NCBI RefSeq assembly: GCF_021497945.1
Contig: NZ_CP046524.1
Span: forward strand, 1,833,501 to 1,897,500
DNA from: Streptococcus oralis
Lineage (GTDB): Bacteria; Bacillota; Bacilli; Lactobacillales; Streptococcaceae
Length of the DNA stretch: 64,000 nucleotides
Reading direction: 5' to 3'
Part shown: piece by piece, positions 25,929-37,907 of the stretch
Numbering within the stretch: the stretch's first letter is position 1
Layout: each line of letters starts with the position of its first letter
Made by a program: the position numbers and the translations under genes
Notes under the pieces: model-generated
Told to the model about the DNA's origin: nothing
The model's database searches: none
The model's input: the letters and a program-made list of their open reading frames with translations, nothing else

Positions 25929-27440
25929 ATGAGTGAAAAAACAAAAAAAAGGTTCCAAATGCCTTCATCTTACACTGTTTTGATCATTATTATTGCTATC
26001 ATGGCAATCTTGACTTGGATCATTCCAGCAGGTAAGTATGACACGAACGAAGCAGGTGGCCTCATTGCAGGCACCTATCAAACTGTTGACTCTAATCCCC
26101 AAGGGATTTACGATATTCTAATGGCTCCAATCCGGGCGATGCTCGGTCACGAGCCTACCAGTGCCGCTATTGACGTAGCCTTCTTCATCCTCATGGTTGG
26201 GGGATTTCTCGGCGTTGTCAATGCTACAGGCACACTCGATGTTGGTATCGCCTCTATCGTTAAAAAATATAAGGGTCGCGAAAAAATGCTGATCCTCATC
26301 CTCATGCCCCTCTTTGCGCTTGGAGGAACAACTTATGGTATGGGTGAAGAAACCATGGCATTTTATCCACTCCTTGTCCCTGTTATGATGGCTGTTGGTT
26401 TTGATAGCATTACTGCCGTTGCCATCATCCTACTCGGTTCACAAGTCGGCTGTCTTGCCTCTACTCTCAATCCTTTTGCTACTGTTATCGCCTCTGATAC
26501 AGCGGGTGTATCATCTATGGACGGGGTTATCCTTCGTATCATCTTCTGGTTTGTTATGACAGGTATTAGCACATACTTTGTTTACCGCTATGCGGAAAAG
26601 ATTCAAAAAGATCCTACAAAATCACTTGTTTATTCTCAACGTGAAGAAGATCTTAAACACTTCAACGTCTCTGAAAATGAGGATGTTCCAGCTGTCTTGA
26701 GCAAGAAACAAAAACATGTTCTTGCCTTGTTCATCTTGACTTTCATTATTATGATTGCCAGCTTTATCCCTTGGGTAGACTTGCATATCACTATATTTGA
26801 AGACTTCAAGAATTGGTTGATTGGTCTTCCTGTTATCGGTGGAGCCATCGGTTCATCTGCTCTACCATTCGGTAGCTGGTACTTCCCAGAAGGGGCTATG
26901 CTCTTTGCTGTGATGGGTATTCTTATTGGTGTTGTTTACGGTCTCAAGGAAAGCAAGATTATCTCTACTTTTATGGCTGGTGCAGCAGATCTTCTCACCG
27001 TAGCCTTGATTTGTGCAGTGGCTCGTGGTATCCAAGTTATCATGAACGACGGTATGATTACTGCAACTATTCTACACTGGGGTGAAGTCGGACTTCAAGG
27101 TCTCTCTTCTCAAGTCTTCATCGTTTTGACTTACCTCTTCTACCTTCCTATGTCATTCCTTATCCCATCTTCATCTGGACTTGCTAGTGCTACAATGGGA
27201 ATCATGGCACCACTTGGTGAGTTCGTTAACGTAAAACCTAGTCTCATCATCACTGCCTATCAATCTGCATCTGGTGTACTAAACCTTGTCGCTCCAACTT
27301 CTGGTATCGTTATGGGGGCTCTCGCGCTCGGCCGTATCAGTCTAGGAACTTGGTGGAAATTTGTTACTAAACTCATTGTCGTTATTGTCATTGTGAGCAT
27401 ACTTCTTCTTATCCTAGGTACCTTCCTACCATTCCTTTAG
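25929..27440 (+). CDS. arcD: Arginine/ornithine antiporter-type transporter (YfcC family)
   Basis: 503 residues with about 12 hydrophobic segments. It belongs to the YfcC/C4-dicarboxylate-carrier-like family used as ArcD in streptococci, and exchanges arginine for ornithine at the membrane by pathway context. The start follows TAGGAGG. Family stretches [16 protein letters not shown] and [16 protein letters not shown] are visible. It follows arcC by 97 bases and is followed by a dipeptidase gene 22 bases later. Exact transport stoichiometry cannot be read from sequence. Confidence 0.92.
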   Translation: MSEKTKKRFQMPSSYTVLIIIIAIMAILTWIIPAGKYDTNEAGGLIAGTYQTVDSNPQGIYDILMAPIRAMLGHEPTSAAIDVAFFILMVGGFLGVVNATGTLDVGIASIVKKYKGREKMLILILMPLFALGGTTYGMGEETMAFYPLLVPVMMAVGFDSITAVAIILLGSQVGCLASTLNPFATVIASDTAGVSSMDGVILRIIFWFVMTGISTYFVYRYAEKIQKDPTKSLVYSQREEDLKHFNVSENEDVPAVLSKKQKHVLALFILTFIIMIASFIPWVDLHITIFEDFKNWLIGLPVIGGAIGSSALPFGSWYFPEGAMLFAVMGILIGVVYGLKESKIISTFMAGAADLLTVALICAVARGIQVIMNDGMITATILHWGEVGLQGLSSQVFIVLTYLFYLPMSFLIPSSSGLASATMGIMAPLGEFVNVKPSLIITAYQSASGVLNLVAPTSGIVMGALALGRISLGTWWKFVTKLIVVIVIVSILLLILGTFLPFL

Positions 27441-27462
27441 AACAAAGTGTGAGGTAAAACGA

Positions 27463-28791
27463 ATGACCGTCTACATCACTGACTCCATTAAACAGAGCTT
27501 TATACAGAGTCTAAAGACTCTCATCTCCTACCCATCTGTCCTCCAAGAAGGGGAAAATGGGACACCTTTTGGACAAGCTATTCAAGACGTTCTAGAAAAG
27601 ACGCTGGAAATCTGCCGTGAACTTGGCTTTAAAACTTATATTGATTCCAAGGGCTATTATGGTTATGCAGAGGTTGGTGAGGGAGAACTCCTTGCCATCC
27701 TCTGCCACTTGGATGTTGTGCCTGCAGGAGAGTTGTCAGATTGGCAATCTCCTCCATTTGAAGCAACTATCAGAGAAGGCAAACTCTATGGACGAGGGGC
27801 ACAAGACGACAAAGGTCCTTCACTCGCAGCTCTCTACGCAGTGAAAAGCTTGCTGGACCAAGGCATCCAATTTAAGAAGCGCGTGCGTTTTATCTTTGGT
27901 ACGGATGAAGAAACTCTTTGGAGATGTATGGCACGCTACAACGCCCTCGAAGAACAAGCCAGCATGGGATTTGCACCGGATTCGTCATTTCCTTTGACAT
28001 ACGCTGAAAAGGGGCTCCTTCAAGTCAAGCTTCATGGCCCCGGTTCTGATCTTCTCAAGCTCGATGTCGGAGGTGCCTTTAATGTCGTACCAGATAAGGC
28101 AAATTATCAAGGTCCTCTTTATGAAGCGGTTTGTAGAGGTTTGAAGGAAGCAAATTTTGATTACCAAACCACAGACCAAACCGTGACCGTACTCGGGGTA
28201 CCTAAACACGCCAAAGATGCTAGTCAAGGTGTCAATGCAGTCATTCGGCTTGCTAGTGTGCTCGCACCTCTCCAACCCCACCCTGCCCTCCATTTTCTAG
28301 CCGACAAAGCAGGGCAAGATGGTAGAGGGCTTGGAATCTTTGGAGAAGTTGCTGATGAACCGTCTGGTTCCCTTTCCTTTAATGTTGCAGGGTTGACCAT
28401 CAATCCCGATCGCTCCGAAATTCGGATCGACATACGTATACCTGTGCTAGCAGATAAGGAGAAACTGGTGGCACAGCTCACTCAGTGCGCCAAAGACTAC
28501 CAACTTGACTACCAAGAATTTGACTATCTAGCCCCCCTCTATGTCGCAAGAGATAGCCAACTTGTTGCTACCCTTATGCAAGTCTACCAAGAAAAAACCG
28601 GAGATAAAACTCCTCCTCTCTCATCAGGTGGTGCTACCTTTGCCCGCACCATGCCAAACTGTGTAGCCTTTGGCGCTCTTTTTCCAGGAGCACAACAAAC
28701 TGAACATCAGGCAAATGAAGCAGCTGTCCTAGACGATCTTTATCGCGCTATGGACATCTACGCAGAGGCGGTTTACCGTCTCGCAACCTAA
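27463..28791 (+). CDS. Sapep-family metal-dependent dipeptidase (M20)
   Basis: 442-residue M20-family peptidase. It shows the metal-binding [10 protein letters not shown] and the [10 protein letters not shown] segment, the catalytic Glu pair in FGTDEETLW, and GFAPDSSFP, in the PepV/Sapep order. It ends with the C-terminal zinc His in EHQANEAA. It is cytoplasmic and probably frees arginine or other residues from peptides for the arc pathway, since it is the last gene of that operon. A bidirectional terminator follows. Confidence 0.9.
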   Translation: MTVYITDSIKQSFIQSLKTLISYPSVLQEGENGTPFGQAIQDVLEKTLEICRELGFKTYIDSKGYYGYAEVGEGELLAILCHLDVVPAGELSDWQSPPFEATIREGKLYGRGAQDDKGPSLAALYAVKSLLDQGIQFKKRVRFIFGTDEETLWRCMARYNALEEQASMGFAPDSSFPLTYAEKGLLQVKLHGPGSDLLKLDVGGAFNVVPDKANYQGPLYEAVCRGLKEANFDYQTTDQTVTVLGVPKHAKDASQGVNAVIRLASVLAPLQPHPALHFLADKAGQDGRGLGIFGEVADEPSGSLSFNVAGLTINPDRSEIRIDIRIPVLADKEKLVAQLTQCAKDYQLDYQEFDYLAPLYVARDSQLVATLMQVYQEKTGDKTPPLSSGGATFARTMPNCVAFGALFPGAQQTEHQANEAAVLDDLYRAMDIYAEAVYRLAT

Positions 28792-28811
28792 CCGGATAAT
28801 CGTTTCTCCCC

Positions 28812-28841
28812 AAAAAATCCCGCAGATTTGCGGGATTTTTT
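28812..28841. terminator. Bidirectional terminator between arc operon and adcA
   Basis: A 13-bp perfect stem AAAAAATCCCGCA / TGCGGGATTTTTT with a 4-base loop between convergent operons. Confidence 0.92.
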
Positions 28842-28847
28842 CTTACA

Positions 28848-30353
28848 TCAATGCGCCAACATTTCTTGGGCGATTTCTTGACCAGATAGGTTATCTGGAT
28901 AGTAGGTTGGCCAGTTATCCATCTCCTCAAAGAGAGCTTCTTGACTGGTGCCCCCAAAGAAGATATGGAAATGTTCTGCCTTGACTGGGGCGATATTGTG
29001 GTCGCTAAACTGAACATACTTGAATTGTCCAGCATCTGCATCTGTCGCTTCAAAGAGGAAGCGCACGCCACGATTGCCTTTCTTATAAGTCAAGATTTTC
29101 TTGCCGACATACTTGTAGGTGAATTTCTTGCTTTGGCCACCTTGAACAAATTCCATAGTGTTATCCGTAATGTTGATCTTAGTCACATCAGTCTGATAGC
29201 CTTTTCTATAGTAAGCCTTATACTCATCTTTGGTCATCTTGCCAGTCAATTTAGCCTTGTAATCAAAGACTTGATCGAAAGTCCCATCCTCAAGGAAAGG
29301 ATAGACCGACTGCCAGTTGCCTGCATAGTCACTCAAGGTGCGGTCTTTGACATCTGCATCCTCAAAGTAACCATTGTGAACTGTCTTAGTGTTTTCTTCC
29401 TTCTCTGGCTCAATTTCCGGTCCTTCTTGATCTGTTGTCTGCTTGAGAGCCTTGAGGTTTTTCTCCATGATAGAGATATAGTCCTCACCAGCCTTGGTTG
29501 CTTCTTCGGTCAGACTTTCCAGCGGATTGAGCACATCTAGTTTGACACCCGTTTCTTTGGAAAGGGTATTGGCAAGGGCTTGGGAGGCATTTTCTTCAAA
29601 GTAGATATAAGAAATCTTGTTTTTCTTGATATACTCTGTCAACTCTGCCAAACGTGCTGCTGATGGTTCTGCATCTGGTGAGAGACCTGAGATGGATACT
29701 TGCTTGAGACCGTAGTCCAAAGCCAAGTATCGGAAAGCTGCGTGCTGGGTAACAAAACTCTTTTGTTTAGCTTGAGAAAGACCATCTGTATAGGACTTGT
29801 CCAAGGCTTGCAATTTTTCAATATAGGCAGACGCATTCTTTTCAAAAGCCTCTTTTTTATCAGGATAATCTGCTGACAAACTATCACGGATATGCTCTAC
29901 CAGTTTGATAGCACGTGCTGGTGAGAGCCATACATGGGGATCGTAGTCATGATGGTGACCTTCACCCCCGTGATCATGACCTTCCTCTTCTTCCTCAGCT
30001 CCTGGTAAGAGCAGCATATTGCCTGTCGCCTTGATAGTCTTGACTTTTTTCTTATCCAAGGATTCTAGCAATTTGGGAACCCAGGTCTCCATGTTTTCAT
30101 TTTCATAGACAAAGGCATCTGCGTCTTGGATTTTGGCAACTGCCTTGGCAGATGGTTCGTAGTCGTGGGGTTCTGTCCCAGCACCGATTAGAAGTTCTAC
30201 ATTTGCGGTATCTCCCGCGACTTGCTTGGTAAATTCGTAGACAGGGTAAAAGGTTGTCACGATATTTAATTTCCCATCTGCCTGTTTTTGATTGGAACAA
30301 GCCACTAAAAACAGGGCACATAGACTAGCCAGTAGTAAGCTCAGTTTTTTCAT
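28848..30353 (-). CDS. adcA: Zinc-binding lipoprotein AdcA with ZinT domain
   Basis: 501 residues. It captures zinc outside the membrane and passes it to AdcBC. A lipoprotein signal ends in L-V-A-C (Cys19). The N-terminal cluster A-I domain (about 25-310) contains the acidic and His-rich loop with HDHGGEGHHHDYDPH near 125-139. The C-terminal ZinT-like domain (about 325-501) begins at YFEDADVKDRTLSDYAG and contains further His (SDHNIAPVKAEHFHIFFG). This two-domain form is typical of streptococcal AdcA. It is the last gene of adcRCBA, starting 9 bases after the adcB stop. Confidence 0.97.
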   Translation of the reverse strand: MKKLSLLLASLCALFLVACSNQKQADGKLNIVTTFYPVYEFTKQVAGDTANVELLIGAGTEPHDYEPSAKAVAKIQDADAFVYENENMETWVPKLLESLDKKKVKTIKATGNMLLLPGAEEEEEGHDHGGEGHHHDYDPHVWLSPARAIKLVEHIRDSLSADYPDKKEAFEKNASAYIEKLQALDKSYTDGLSQAKQKSFVTQHAAFRYLALDYGLKQVSISGLSPDAEPSAARLAELTEYIKKNKISYIYFEENASQALANTLSKETGVKLDVLNPLESLTEEATKAGEDYISIMEKNLKALKQTTDQEGPEIEPEKEENTKTVHNGYFEDADVKDRTLSDYAGNWQSVYPFLEDGTFDQVFDYKAKLTGKMTKDEYKAYYRKGYQTDVTKINITDNTMEFVQGGQSKKFTYKYVGKKILTYKKGNRGVRFLFEATDADAGQFKYVQFSDHNIAPVKAEHFHIFFGGTSQEALFEEMDNWPTYYPDNLSGQEIAQEMLAH

Positions 30354-30362
30354 TTCATTCTC

Positions 30363-31169
30363 CTATTTGATATAACGCTTGAGTAGACTGACTGATAAAA
30401 AGACAACTACAAAGATAATGGTGATACTTGCACTAGCAGGAGTCTCCGCATAATAGGAGATGTAAAGCCCCGCTACCATTCCCAAAAAGCCAATCGCACT
30501 AGCCAGTAACATAACAGATTTAAAGTTTTTACCCAGACGAAGGGCAATACTAGCTGGCAAGACCATAATAGTCGACACCAAAAGGGCTCCTGCTGCTGGT
30601 ATCATAAGGGCAATGGCCACCCCTGTCACCATGTTAAAGAGGATAGACATAGTACGAACTGGAAGTCCATCTACAAAGGCCGTGTCCTCATCAAAAGTCA
30701 GGATATACATTGGTCGCAAGAACAAGAAAGTCAAGAGCAAAACGACCGCCGCAATGGCAAAGAGGAAAATCACCTGCTCCTGGCTAATAGTCACAATAGA
30801 CCCAAAGAGATATTGGTCCAAACTCATGGAACTCGAACTTTTACCCTTACTCATCACGATAAGGGACACTGCAAGTCCTGTTGACATGAGGATGGCAGTT
30901 CCGATTTCCATAAAGTTCTTATAGACTGTACGGAGATACTCCAAAAAGACCGCTGCAATCAAGACGATAGCAATGGTTGAAATAGTTGGAGAAATCCCCA
31001 AGACCAGACCAAAGGCTACCCCTGATAGAGAAACGTGACTGAGGGTATCGCTCATGAGACTCTGACGACGTAATATAAGGAAGGTCCCAAGAACTGGAGA
31101 AAAGAGACTCATGGCAATGACAGCCAAGAAGGCACGCTGCATGAAGTCATAGGATAACAAACTAAGCAT
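30363..31169 (-). CDS. adcB: Zinc ABC transporter permease
   Basis: 268 residues, ABC-3 family permease with about eight membrane segments. [18 protein letters not shown] is the conserved DxxSH stretch of manganese/zinc permeases. Its start overlaps the end of adcC by 8 bases, showing translational coupling. It forms the membrane channel for AdcA-delivered zinc. Confidence 0.96.
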   Translation of the reverse strand: MLSLLSYDFMQRAFLAVIAMSLFSPVLGTFLILRRQSLMSDTLSHVSLSGVAFGLVLGISPTISTIAIVLIAAVFLEYLRTVYKNFMEIGTAILMSTGLAVSLIVMSKGKSSSSMSLDQYLFGSIVTISQEQVIFLFAIAAVVLLLTFLFLRPMYILTFDEDTAFVDGLPVRTMSILFNMVTGVAIALMIPAAGALLVSTIMVLPASIALRLGKNFKSVMLLASAIGFLGMVAGLYISYYAETPASASITIIFVVVFLSVSLLKRYIK

Positions 31170-31866
31170 GGTCCACCTCCTGGTCGCTTTCGTGAACGTT
31201 AAAACAACGCCACGGCGAGTCTTGATTGCGCACTAGATGAATATTGCGATCCGCATAGTCCTTGACCTCCTCAGGATCATGGGTAATCATCAAAACGGCC
31301 TTGCCATGATGGTGGGCACTATGGTGCATGAGTTCGTAAAATTCATTTTTGCTTCCAGCATCCATCCCTGTCGTCGGCTCGTCCAAGACAAAGATATCTG
31401 GGTCAGAAGCAAACATCCGTGCAATCACTGCTCGTTGCTTTTGCCCCCCAGAGAGGGAACCAATTCGTTTGTCACGGTGTTCCCACATACCAACTGAGTC
31501 TAGACTGGCCTTGATATGCTCCTCATCATGGGCGTTCAAGCGACGGAACCAGCCCTTTCGAGGATAGCGACCCGACTTGACAAATTCATAAACTGTACTT
31601 GGAAAGCCAGCATTAAAACTGGCTATCTGCTGGGGAAGATAAGCTATCCTTAGCTTTTTCCCATGAGTATTTGTCTTTGAGATGGTTACCTTGCCAAATC
31701 TTGGCTGCAAGATGCCTAGACTCGCCTTGATAAGCGTTGTCTTAGCAGCTCCATTTTCACCAGTCAGGGTGACAAACTCCCCACTATCAACACTGTAGTT
31801 GATGTGCTCGAGGACAGGTTCCTTGTCATAATAGAAAGACAAGTCCTCTACTGTAATATACCGCAT
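31162..31866 (-). CDS. adcC: Zinc ABC transporter ATPase
   Basis: 234-residue ABC ATPase. The signature [13 protein letters not shown], Walker [14 protein letters not shown] and the H-loop ITHDPEE are standard. The P-loop reads GENGAAKTT, with Ala in place of the usual last Gly (codons GGA GCT GCT AAG), which is confirmed on the DNA. The adcR stop and adcC start overlap by one base (TAATG). It energises zinc import with AdcB and AdcA. Confidence 0.95.
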   Translation of the reverse strand: MRYITVEDLSFYYDKEPVLEHINYSVDSGEFVTLTGENGAAKTTLIKASLGILQPRFGKVTISKTNTHGKKLRIAYLPQQIASFNAGFPSTVYEFVKSGRYPRKGWFRRLNAHDEEHIKASLDSVGMWEHRDKRIGSLSGGQKQRAVIARMFASDPDIFVLDEPTTGMDAGSKNEFYELMHHSAHHHGKAVLMITHDPEEVKDYADRNIHLVRNQDSPWRCFNVHESDQEVDHA

Positions 31867-32306
31867 TATTTGATTTCTCCTACTAAAGCAGTTAAAAACC
31901 GCTGGATGACTTCTTGTTCATTTGGAGTAAACTGATTTGCTACTTGTTCATAGGCTGAGAGCGTGTGCTCATGGTGGTGGTGGTGTTCCGCCGCTACTGG
32001 TCGAGCCAAATCAGTCAACTGATAAAAAATCACGCGCGCATCCTTTGGATCTCTGGATGTCTCTAACATCCCCTCTTTTACCAAAGACTTGATAGCCTTG
32101 GTCACTGCCGCCTGACTGACATTGAGGCGACGGGCCAACTCCGAGTTGGTTAGGGATTCTTCTGATAAGAGCATGAGGATGTGTTCCTGAGTATTGGTCA
32201 AGGCAACGTCACTCGTGCAATGCCCGATTAGAATTTCATGCTGGTTCTCAGATCTCAAGATCACCTCGTTTAAAAAGTTGTCGATTTCCTGTGCAAGCTG
32301 TCTCAT
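31866..32306 (-). CDS. adcR: Zinc-responsive MarR-family repressor
   Basis: 146 residues. A winged helix-turn-helix occupies about 35-95 ([21 protein letters not shown]), and a His-rich segment [11 protein letters not shown] supplies zinc ligands. When zinc-bound it represses zinc uptake genes in streptococci. It is the first gene of adcRCBA and is likely autoregulated through the AdcR box at 32363-32374. The ribosome-binding site is AAGGAG. Confidence 0.96.
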   Translation of the reverse strand: MRQLAQEIDNFLNEVILRSENQHEILIGHCTSDVALTNTQEHILMLLSEESLTNSELARRLNVSQAAVTKAIKSLVKEGMLETSRDPKDARVIFYQLTDLARPVAAEHHHHHEHTLSAYEQVANQFTPNEQEVIQRFLTALVGEIK

Positions 32307-32362
32307 GTGTTACTCCTTCCCTATCTATCTTTTTTGTAAAAAGCATAGATAGTCACCGATTC

Positions 32363-32401
32363 TTTACTGGTTAATTATATCACAAATCAAAAAAGAGTCA
32401 A
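32363..32401 (-). promoter_or_regulatory. adc promoter with AdcR (zinc) box
   Basis: On the minus strand TTGACT (32401-32396) and TATAAT (32379-32374) are 16 bases apart. TTTACTGGTTAA (32363-32374) matches the AdcR motif TTAACYRGTTAA with one mismatch and abuts the -10 box. Confidence 0.85.
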
Positions 32402-32446
32402 GGGAGAACATGAGAGCACATTTCACACTTGAACTCTTTTTATTTG

Positions 32447-33959
<1,513 letters not shown>

Positions 33960-35204
33960 TTATTTTTTAAACCACAAATCATTCAAAAATCCAGAAAAGA
34001 TTAAGAATGAAACCATCACGACATGGAAGGTGACAACCATGCCAAGCAACTGAATCCAGCGATTCTCAGGTAAGGAAGCCTTCCCAGCTTTTTTCCGTTC
34101 TTTATTGAGCGCTTTTTTCTTACGAACCCAAGCGTCATTGATAACCAGCCCAATCCCATGAAAAAGTCCATAGGCGATGTAGTACCAGGTCACTCCATGC
34201 CAGAATCCCATAATCAGCATATTGAGAATATAGGCTACACTTGAGGTCACATTGCGATTTTTAAAGACCTTCTTTCTGGTCAACACCATCACCATCCGCA
34301 TAAAGACAAAGTCACGGAACCAGAAAGACAGACTCATGTGCCAGCGATTCCAAAATTCCTTTAAATCCCTTGATAAAAAGGGCTTGTTAAAGTTGATGGG
34401 ACTATGAATCCCCATCAAATTGGAGATGGCTAAGGCAAACATAGAGTAGCCCGCAAAGTCAAAGAACAATTCTAGACCAAAGGTATACATCACCGCCAGA
34501 GCATAATGATTAAAGAAACCGCCTGTCTGCAAGGCCAAATTTTTCAGCGGAGGCAATAATGTCTCTCCTAAAATATGCGCCAAGATAAACTTGTAGAGGA
34601 AGCCAAGCATGATATACTTGACAGCCTCTTCTAGCATATCCATCAGCTCATCCCGCTCAGGAATGGTCTCGTAATTTTCATTGAAACGTTTAAAACGATC
34701 AATGGGACCACTTGAGAAAGTCGGCATAAAAAGAAGAAAACGTAAGAATTGCCAAATCGTTAAATCCTTGATGACACCGTCTCTCAACTCAACGATAACC
34801 CCAACTGCACGAAAGGTTAAGTAAGAAATCCCTAAAAATCCAAACAAAGATTGAGGACCATGAATAGCAGGAGATACTTTCACAAAGACGATAGGCAATA
34901 GGGATAAAAAGCTAACTAGATAAAATATCCATTTACTATCCCGTCGTTTCCTGTACCTTTTGTAGAAAAATACAAGCAGTACTTGCCAGATAACATAAAG
35001 GATAAGAGCACTTATTTGATCGGTCTTTCCACCTACCAACATGGTGACGATAAAGAAGAGACTAACCAGTACCTCGTACCAGGCAAAACGTTTCTTGAAA
35101 AAGAGCCCGATAAATATCGGTAGAGTCGCAGCAATCACATACAAAAAATAATAAAGATTGCCATAAGGTTCCAAATGAGGTAGCTGTTTGTAAAGCTCCA
35201 TCAT
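33960..35204 (-). CDS. dltB: D-alanine export acyltransferase DltB (MBOAT)
   Basis: 414-residue membrane-bound O-acyltransferase with about 11 hydrophobic segments. The MBOAT active-site His lies in [33 protein letters not shown] is also conserved. It starts with an ATGA overlap with the dltA stop, so translation is coupled. It moves the D-alanyl group across the membrane. Confidence 0.96.
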   Translation of the reverse strand: MMELYKQLPHLEPYGNLYYFLYVIAATLPIFIGLFFKKRFAWYEVLVSLFFIVTMLVGGKTDQISALILYVIWQVLLVFFYKRYRKRRDSKWIFYLVSFLSLLPIVFVKVSPAIHGPQSLFGFLGISYLTFRAVGVIVELRDGVIKDLTIWQFLRFLLFMPTFSSGPIDRFKRFNENYETIPERDELMDMLEEAVKYIMLGFLYKFILAHILGETLLPPLKNLALQTGGFFNHYALAVMYTFGLELFFDFAGYSMFALAISNLMGIHSPINFNKPFLSRDLKEFWNRWHMSLSFWFRDFVFMRMVMVLTRKKVFKNRNVTSSVAYILNMLIMGFWHGVTWYYIAYGLFHGIGLVINDAWVRKKKALNKERKKAGKASLPENRWIQLLGMVVTFHVVMVSFLIFSGFLNDLWFKK

Positions 35205-36751
35205 CTATTGTTTACCTCGTTAATCAAGCCCTTGATGTCAATCTTGCCATTAGGCGTTAGTGGTAAGCTATCTCGATAGAGGAATTTAGACGGCATCATA
35301 TAAGACATCATGATATCTGCTAGGTCTTCTTTGATAGCCTTGGTAATATCGATATCACGTTCAAACTGCTGACGGACACCGTCCTTTAAGATAACGTAGG
35401 CCAGTAGATTTTGCACCTTGTGGTCCTTGTTATAACGTGGGACAGCAACAGCCGACTCGATATAGCGAGATTTGTTGAGGTTTTGAGAGACATCTTCAAG
35501 CTCAATGCGATAACCATTGAACTTAATCTGGAAATCCATTCGTCCACCATAGAGAAGCAAGCCCTCATCTGTCATCGTTCCTACATCCCCTGTGTGGTAG
35601 GCCGGAAGACCTTCGAACTCAAAGAAAGCTTCTGCCGTTTTTTCAGGATTATTCATATAGCCTTTTGAAACAGCTGGCCCAGAAACTATGATTTCTCCCT
35701 GTTCACCATTTGGCAGTTTCTTACCTTCCTCATCAATGATAAAGGTTGGAGAATCAGCCTTGGTATAGCCGATTGGTAGGCGTTTGAGAGTCGCCAACAT
35801 CTCGTCCGTCACGGCAACTGCTGATAGAGCCACTGTTGCTTCTGTTGGACCGTAAGCATTGATAATTTGGGCATTTGGGAAACGCTCGCGCAGTTTTTGA
35901 GCTGTTTTGACCGTCAATTCTTCGCCATCAAAGTAGAAATGCGTAATGCCTGGCATTTTCTCACTATTAAAATCTTCTGACAACATGGCCATATCTGCAA
36001 AGGAAGGCGTTGAGGTCCAGATAGCGATTGGCAATGAAAAGATGGTCGCAAATAGTTGCTTAAAGTCCTGAGTAATGGCTGAAGGAAGAGCGAAAAGCGT
36101 ACCACCAAGTGCCAAGGTTGGCGCCCAGTACATGACAGATAGGTCAAAAGAATAAGGTGGCTGAGCCAGCATTTGTGGACGACTTGGCGTCGCAAATTCT
36201 TTGTCTGTAATCATCCAGTTGGTAAAACTGAGGAGATTGTCATGGGAAATCTGCACCCCCTTTGGCTTACCAGTCGTACCAGAAGTAAAGATGATGTAGT
36301 AGTTGTCATCTCCCTTGACTGGATGCGTAATCTCGTAGCTAGAAGCTTGAGCAAAATCTTCATGAACTTGCTCCAAATTCAGCATCGGTGTGCTAGTTTG
36401 CTCTAATGGAAAATCCGAGATGGCAATAATCAAACTTGGCTCTGCAACTTCTACGATAGCAGAAACTCGTTCCAAGGCCGAATGGCTGTCAATTGGAATA
36501 TAGGCATGCCCCGACTTAGTCAGCGCTACAAAGGTAGCCAACATCTCATACTCCTGACCACCAAAAACGACGACTGGAGATTTCTCAGGCAAGCCAAGTC
36601 GATCAATAGCTGCTGCTAAACTATCTGAATCAGCCTTCAGATCACCATAAGTGTGCTCTTGACCTAAAACATTGTAGACAGGATATGTTGGCTGTGTTTG
36701 AGCAAAGTGCTCAATCGTTTCAATCATATCTTTTATCGGTTTATTAGACAC
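35201..36751 (-). CDS. dltA: D-alanine--D-alanyl carrier protein ligase
   Basis: 516-residue adenylating enzyme. Core motifs include the P-loop-like [26 protein letters not shown], and the hinge/C-terminal [17 protein letters not shown], with a terminal Lys in LTPNGKID. It activates D-alanine with ATP and loads DltC. It is the first large gene of the operon, 20 bases downstream of dltX. Confidence 0.97.
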   Translation of the reverse strand: MSNKPIKDMIETIEHFAQTQPTYPVYNVLGQEHTYGDLKADSDSLAAAIDRLGLPEKSPVVVFGGQEYEMLATFVALTKSGHAYIPIDSHSALERVSAIVEVAEPSLIIAISDFPLEQTSTPMLNLEQVHEDFAQASSYEITHPVKGDDNYYIIFTSGTTGKPKGVQISHDNLLSFTNWMITDKEFATPSRPQMLAQPPYSFDLSVMYWAPTLALGGTLFALPSAITQDFKQLFATIFSLPIAIWTSTPSFADMAMLSEDFNSEKMPGITHFYFDGEELTVKTAQKLRERFPNAQIINAYGPTEATVALSAVAVTDEMLATLKRLPIGYTKADSPTFIIDEEGKKLPNGEQGEIIVSGPAVSKGYMNNPEKTAEAFFEFEGLPAYHTGDVGTMTDEGLLLYGGRMDFQIKFNGYRIELEDVSQNLNKSRYIESAVAVPRYNKDHKVQNLLAYVILKDGVRQQFERDIDITKAIKEDLADIMMSYMMPSKFLYRDSLPLTPNGKIDIKGLINEVNNR

Positions 36752-36771
36752 AATTCATTTCTCCTTTAAAA

Positions 36772-36903
36772 CTAGAACTCATTATAAATAAAGGTTCCTT
36801 GGCTCTGACCAAGGTAACTAAAAAAATAAAGCAAACCAAGTAAGATTACAAAATATAGGACGGTCTGTCCCAAAAACATATACAATTTTCTGTGTTTTCC
36901 CAT
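36772..36903 (-). CDS. dltX: Small membrane protein DltX
   Basis: 43 residues: a short basic N-terminus, one membrane segment (MFLGQTVLYFVILLGLLYFF), and the conserved C-terminal end QGTFIYNEF, characteristic of DltX, which is needed for D-alanylation in other Firmicutes. The start is placed at the ATG at 36903 by homology. The upstream ATG at 36957 would add 18 residues. Neither has a strong ribosome-binding site, so the start is uncertain. Confidence 0.85.
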   Translation of the reverse strand: MGKHRKLYMFLGQTVLYFVILLGLLYFFSYLGQSQGTFIYNEF

Positions 36904-36978
36904 AGTTAGTGTGTTCAATTTTCTATGATTTTTCAAAAAAGCTATGCAACTATGCATTTACTATCTTATCTTCCTAAC

Positions 36979-37008
36979 ATTTTACCATTTTATCAACCTT
37001 TTTTTCAA
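36979..37008 (-). promoter_or_regulatory. dlt operon promoter
   Basis: On the minus strand TTGAAA (37008-37003) and TAAAAT (36984-36979) are 18 bases apart, upstream of dltX. The remaining sequence to 37080 is AT-rich and shows no regulator site I recognise. Confidence 0.6.
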
Positions 37009-37080
37009 CTGTTTACCATAACTTAAAAGTTCGTTTTAGCTTATTTTAAGATAAGTTAAAATATTAATGTTTTGGCCATC

Positions 37081-37112
37081 AAAAAAGAGCTTGAGATTTC
37101 CATCTCAAACTC
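37081..37112 (-). terminator. Terminator of glpF
   Basis: GAGTTTGAGAT pairs with ATCTCAAGCTC across a 4-base loop and is followed by T6 on the minus strand, 23 bases after the glpF stop. Confidence 0.88.
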
Positions 37113-37134
37113 TGTTGCCAATAACTCTTTTATC

Positions 37135-37839
37135 TTAGAAAAGTGAAAATACGAGAACTGCTAGGGTCGCTCCGAGGATAGGTCCTACAACAGGAATCCA
37201 AGCATAAGACCAGTCCCCATCTCCCTTGTTTGGAATTGGCAAGATGCTGTGCATGATACGAGGTCCAAGATCACGAGCTGGGTTCAAGGCATAACCCGTT
37301 GTCCCACCTAGTGAAAGACCGATACCGACAATCAACGTTCCCACTGCAAAGGTCCCTAAACCGGTTTGAAGGTCATAGAGCCCCAAGGCAAAGATTGTCA
37401 AGAGCAAAACAAAAGTTCCAAGGATTTCGCTAACCAAATTCGATACTGTGTTCTTGATGGCTGGTCCAGTACTAAAGGTCGCTAGGATATTGCCTGCGTT
37501 TTCTTCTGCCTCATAGTGTGGTTTGAATTGCAACCAAACCAAAATCTGAGCCACCATCGCTCCTGCGAACTGGGCTAGGATATAAGGGAAAACAGAAGCC
37601 CAAGAGAGCGTTCCTTTTAAGGCCATCGCAAACGTCACAGCTGGATTTAGGTGGGCTGGACTGAGCGTGCCAGATACAAAGGCCGCAACGGCTACAGCAA
37701 TTCCCCATCCCATAGTGATGACAATCCATCCTGAATTGTTACTCTTAGTTTTGGGAAGAACCACACCTGCTACGACACCATTTCCTAGGAGGATAAGGAT
37801 TAAAGTCCCCAAAAATTCTCCAAATAATTCTTTCATCAT
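37135..37839 (-). CDS. glpF: Glycerol uptake facilitator
   Basis: 234-residue aquaglyceroporin. Two NPA motifs are seen (HLNPAVTF and ALNPARDLG), each in a half of the six-segment fold. The Asp after the second NPAR is typical of glycerol channels. The first of two adjacent ATGs (37839) follows GGAGA by seven bases; a longer frame has no site. It is the last gene of glpK-glpO-glpF, letting glycerol enter for phosphorylation by GlpK. Confidence 0.95.
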   Translation of the reverse strand: MMKELFGEFLGTLILILLGNGVVAGVVLPKTKSNNSGWIVITMGWGIAVAVAAFVSGTLSPAHLNPAVTFAMALKGTLSWASVFPYILAQFAGAMVAQILVWLQFKPHYEAEENAGNILATFSTGPAIKNTVSNLVSEILGTFVLLLTIFALGLYDLQTGLGTFAVGTLIVGIGLSLGGTTGYALNPARDLGPRIMHSILPIPNKGDGDWSYAWIPVVGPILGATLAVLVFSLF

Positions 37840-37907
37840 ATCTTTGTCTCCATTTAAAAGAAGGAGAGACAGCAAGGAACGCTTGCCTCCCTCTCTTCTA
37901 GTTTTTC

